Shown here in pieces: positions 6,520 to 6,588 of a DNA stretch of 6,588 bases. This DNA is from an uncultured Faecalibacterium sp. (GTDB taxonomy: Bacteria; Bacillota; Clostridia; Oscillospirales; Ruminococcaceae), in contig CAKTGS010000100.1 in the NCBI GenBank assembly GCA_934561485.1, positions 1-6,588 of the forward strand, given 5' to 3'. The notes under the pieces are model-generated. The model made no database searches and was not told the DNA's origin. It worked only from the letters and a program-made list of their open reading frames with translations. Both the position numbers and the translations under genes were made by a program. Every line of letters begins with the position of its first letter. The first letter of the stretch is position 1.

Positions 6520-6578
6520 TGTCAAAAAGTGTTGACAAGCGCACCGGGGTGTGGTATTATACTTGAGCGCCAAGCGCT
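6520..6578 (+). promoter_or_regulatory. Strong sigma-A promoter pointing off the right edge, with inverted repeats
   Basis: A perfect TTGACA -35 (6532-6537), 17-nt spacer and TATTAT -10 (6555-6560), with TGG as an extended -10, predict a start near 6567. AT-rich DNA including a palindrome (TCTTTT-AA-AAAAGA, 6505-6518) precedes it and could act as an UP element. TGTCAA (6520-6525) and TTGACA (6532-6537) form an inverted repeat that includes the -35 box. AGCGC-CAA-GCGCT (6566-6578) forms another at the start site. CAAGCGC occurs at 6536-6542 and again at 6571-6577. The target gene lies beyond the window. The strength would suit a stable-RNA or highly expressed gene, but this cannot be decided here. 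Confidence 0.75.
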
Positions 6579-6588
6579 GAGACAAAAG

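Noticed and set aside
6519..6566. 15-codon open frame beginning MSKSVDKR on the plus strand
   Set aside because: It overlaps the consensus promoter, has no clear ribosome binding site and ends at the predicted transcription start, so it could not be translated from that promoter.
1..6588. CRISPR array, insertion sequence, phage, tRNA or rRNA gene
   Set aside because: I saw no regularly spaced direct repeats, transposase motifs, terminal inverted repeats, cloverleaf or rRNA-like sequence on either strand. The window is accounted for by core genes and their control regions.

Overview
The window reads as a chromosomal housekeeping segment from a GC-rich, low-GC-lineage (Firmicutes/Bacillota) gut-type Clostridia. 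The evidence is a T-box riboswitch, a perfect CIRCE heat-shock operator, strong AGGAGG-like ribosome binding sites, consensus sigma-A promoters, and protein sequences of clostridial type encoded with mostly G/C-ending codons. An Oscillospiraceae/Faecalibacterium-like host is my best guess, but that is inference from composition and protein style only.

Layout, left to right. Positions 1-276 (minus strand) hold the first 92 codons of a small membrane protein that runs off the left edge. Positions 277-381 hold a rho-independent hairpin that ends htpG transcription, and a consensus promoter for the membrane-protein gene lies inside the same hairpin. Positions 382-2310 (minus) encode HtpG, the bacterial Hsp90. 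Its leader (2311 to about 2449) can form two overlapping, mutually exclusive hairpins, and its promoter is overlapped by a perfect CIRCE operator. About 55 bp of AT-rich DNA with spaced A-tracts separates this promoter from a divergent one. That second promoter drives a roughly 320-nt T-box leader with a TTC (Phe) specifier, an antiterminator and a terminator. The leader controls pheS (2940-3962) and pheT (3981-6392), the two subunits of phenylalanyl-tRNA synthetase, and a strong terminator closes the operon at 6422-6456. The right edge holds an almost perfect sigma-A promoter pointing off the window, with inverted and direct repeats around it.

The genes form two independently regulated units diverging from one intergenic region. 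One is a chaperone that HrcA should release on protein-folding stress. The other is an aminoacyl-tRNA synthetase operon switched on by uncharged tRNA-Phe. I see no mobile element, CRISPR array, tRNA or rRNA gene, and no clearly undescribed system. The most interesting material is regulatory: the promoter nested in a terminator, the perfect CIRCE on htpG with its alternative leader hairpins, and the repeat-decorated orphan promoter at the right edge.
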